Shown: positions 4,567-6,048 of the stretch, in pieces | How the letters are laid out: each line of letters starts with the position of its first letter | Numbering within the stretch: position 1 is the first letter of the stretch | NCBI RefSeq assembly: GCF_019402445.1 | Contig: NZ_SRZM01000049.1 | Location: forward strand, 1 to 6,048 | DNA length: 6,048 bases | From: Brachyspira pilosicoli | GTDB lineage: Bacteria; Spirochaetota; Brachyspiria; Brachyspirales; Brachyspiraceae | Reading direction: 5' to 3' | Notes under the pieces: model-generated | What the model was told of the DNA's origin: nothing | Database searches by the model: none | Seen by the model: the letters and a program-made list of their open reading frames with translations, nothing else | Made by a program: the position numbers and the translations under genes

Positions 4567-6048
4567 ATGCAAGATAAAAATGAGAAAGTAAATACAAAAG
4601 AAAGTATAGTAAAATCAAGTTTGAAGATGTCTGTTGTAACTACCATAAGCAGAATTTTTGGACTTGTACGCGACCAGATACAGGCTATTTTACTTGGAAC
4701 AACATTTATAGCAGATGCTTTTGCAATAGGCTTTATACTTCCAAACCTTTTGAGGCGATTATTTGCTGAGGGCAATATGGTTGCTAGTTTTATACCTGTT
4801 TTTACTGACCTTGAAAAAAATAAAGGTATTGAGGCTTCCAAAGTTTTTTTTAGGGCTATTTTTACACTGTTGTCATTAATACTAATATTTATAGTTTTTG
4901 TCGGAATATTAATTTCACCTTTATTAGTAAAGCTGCTTTATAAATCGGCAAGCTATGAGGCTTATAGATTGGCTGTCGATTTATCAAGAATAATGTTTCC
5001 TTATCTTTTGTTTATTTCACTTGCCGCTTTGATGCAGGGTGTTTTAAATGTGAGGGGGTATTATTCTATATCTGCTGCAAGTCCAATACTTCTTAATATT
5101 GTTATTATATCTTTAGCATTAATATTTTATTTTTTGCTTCCTAATGTTTTTAATAATATGTCTTATGTTTTTGCTATAGCGGTACTTATTGGAGGAATGG
5201 TGCAGTTTGCTTATCAGATTCCTTTTGTTAATAGGCTTGGGTTTAATTTTTTGCCTAATTTTGACTTTAGAGATAGTTATGTTTTAAAAATGATTAAACT
5301 ATTTGCTCCTGGTATATTTGGGGCTAGTATTTATCAGATTAATTTGCTTGTATCTACTGCTTTTGCTGGTGCTATTGGAGAGGGGAGGGTGTCGGCTGTT
5401 ACTTTTGCTAATAGAATACATGAGTTTGTTTTGGGTGTTTTTGCTGTTAGTATAGCTACAGTTATGCTTCCTACTTTAAGCAAATTAATAGCTAATGAGA
5501 AGTATGATGAGGCAAAAGATACATTATCTTATTCTTTGAGATTGGTGGCATTAATAACTATACCTGCCACTTTTGGGTTTATTATCTTAGGTAAAGAAAT
5601 TGTTGCTATGATTTTTCAATATGGGGCTTTTTCAGAAAAATCCACTTTGCTTGTATCTAATGCTTTAAGGTATTTATCTATTTCACTTTTTTTTGTAGCT
5701 AGTTATAGGATAGTTGTTCAGTCTTTTTATGCTATGAAAGATATGAAAACTCCTGTATATATAGCTTTTTTTGCTTTTATTATTAATGCTATTAGCAATT
5801 ATTTATGTGTTTATATATTTCATTTTGATATTATAGGTATTTCTATTTCAAGTGTATTGGCAAATATTGTTTCTTTTATTATATTATATATATTGCTTAT
5901 GAAGAGAATGAATATGTCTTTCTCGCTTAATAAAGGTAAAATTAATACTATTAAAACTTTATTTGCAAGTATTATTATGGCTATGGCAGTTTATTCGAGT
6001 AGATTTTATATTTTTAGAGATAGTTTGAATACTACAAGAATAATTTTT
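4567..6048 (+). CDS. murJ: Lipid II flippase MurJ (MviN family), 3' end outside window
   Basis: MurJ moves undecaprenyl-linked lipid II across the inner membrane for peptidoglycan synthesis. The frame stays open for 494 codons to the right edge; family members are usually about 510-540 residues, so only the C-terminal end is missing. The N-terminal signature is clear: TISRIFGLVRDQ (26-37), ADAF (49-52) and LPNLLRRLFAEG (58-69). Arg29, Arg35, Arg63 and Arg283 (in FANRIHEF) align by eye with the cavity arginines Arg18, Arg24, Arg52 and Arg270 of E. coli MurJ, and Asp50 with Asp39. E. coli Lys46 is Ile57 here. Many hydrophobic helices follow in the MOP-flippase pattern, including YQINLLVSTAFA near 256-267 and MLPTLSK at 300-306. 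The ATG at 4567 follows a weak AAGAGA site by 7 bases and gives a polar lead of about 11 residues more than E. coli. The 85-bp gap after the GT26-like gene shows no clear terminator, so read-through from pfkA is possible; promoter matches there are too weak to call. Confidence 0.95.
   Translation, partial: MQDKNEKVNTKESIVKSSLKMSVVTTISRIFGLVRDQIQAILLGTTFIADAFAIGFILPNLLRRLFAEGNMVASFIPVFTDLEKNKGIEASKVFFRAIFTLLSLILIFIVFVGILISPLLVKLLYKSASYEAYRLAVDLSRIMFPYLLFISLAALMQGVLNVRGYYSISAASPILLNIVIISLALIFYFLLPNVFNNMSYVFAIAVLIGGMVQFAYQIPFVNRLGFNFLPNFDFRDSYVLKMIKLFAPGIFGASIYQINLLVSTAFAGAIGEGRVSAVTFANRIHEFVLGVFAVSIATVMLPTLSKLIANEKYDEAKDTLSYSLRLVALITIPATFGFIILGKEIVAMIFQYGAFSEKSTLLVSNALRYLSISLFFVASYRIVVQSFYAMKDMKTPVYIAFFAFIINAISNYLCVYIFHFDIIGISISSVLANIVSFIILYILLMKRMNMSFSLNKGKINTIKTLFASIIMAMAVYSSRFYIFRDSLNTTRIIF

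Noticed and set aside
4521..4841. Minus-strand 106-codon ORF overlapping the start of murJ
   Set aside because: It lies opposite the strongly conserved MurJ N-terminal motifs, which fix the real coding strand.

Overview
The window is very AT-rich, with A/T-biased third codon positions, ordinary TGA stops (so not a Mycoplasma-type code) and Shine-Dalgarno sites of varying strength. The product set (MgtE, ATP-type PfkA, a GT26-like protein, MurJ, a small exported protein rich in K, N and I) fits a low-GC host-associated bacterium. My best guess is a Brachyspira-like spirochaete. That assignment is inference from style and content, because no rRNA or other taxonomic marker is present.

Layout. 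Positions 1-109 are AT-rich with no supported gene. A hairpin at 110-143 is the likely terminator of a leftward block. Read leftward, the block holds mgtE (2349 to 988, a Mg2+ channel), a 188-residue exported protein of unknown function (896 to 330), and a 43-codon small ORF with a strong ribosome-binding site (291 to 160). A 124-bp AT-rich divergent promoter region (2350-2473) separates it from a rightward block: pfkA (2474-3454), a divergent WecG/TagA/CpsF-like (GT26) protein with a long lysine-rich repeat tail (3474-4481), and murJ (from 4567, running off the right edge without a stop).

How the genes relate. pfkA and the GT26-like gene are 19 bp apart and probably co-transcribed; murJ follows after 85 bp with no convincing terminator between. 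The rightward block therefore joins a glycolytic control enzyme to envelope-glycan genes: MurJ flips lipid II, and GT26 enzymes transfer sugars to lipid-linked carriers. MgtE on the other side supplies Mg2+, but a functional link is only suggestive.

Most of the window is ordinary housekeeping sequence, and I see no defence system, mobile element, CRISPR array or RNA gene. The least ordinary element is the GT26-like protein. Its canonical catalytic motifs look eroded, and it carries a tail of about 95 residues with 29-residue tandem repeats. Secondary points are a PFK that lacks several effector-site residues known from the E. coli and Bacillus enzymes, and the small ORF at 160-291.
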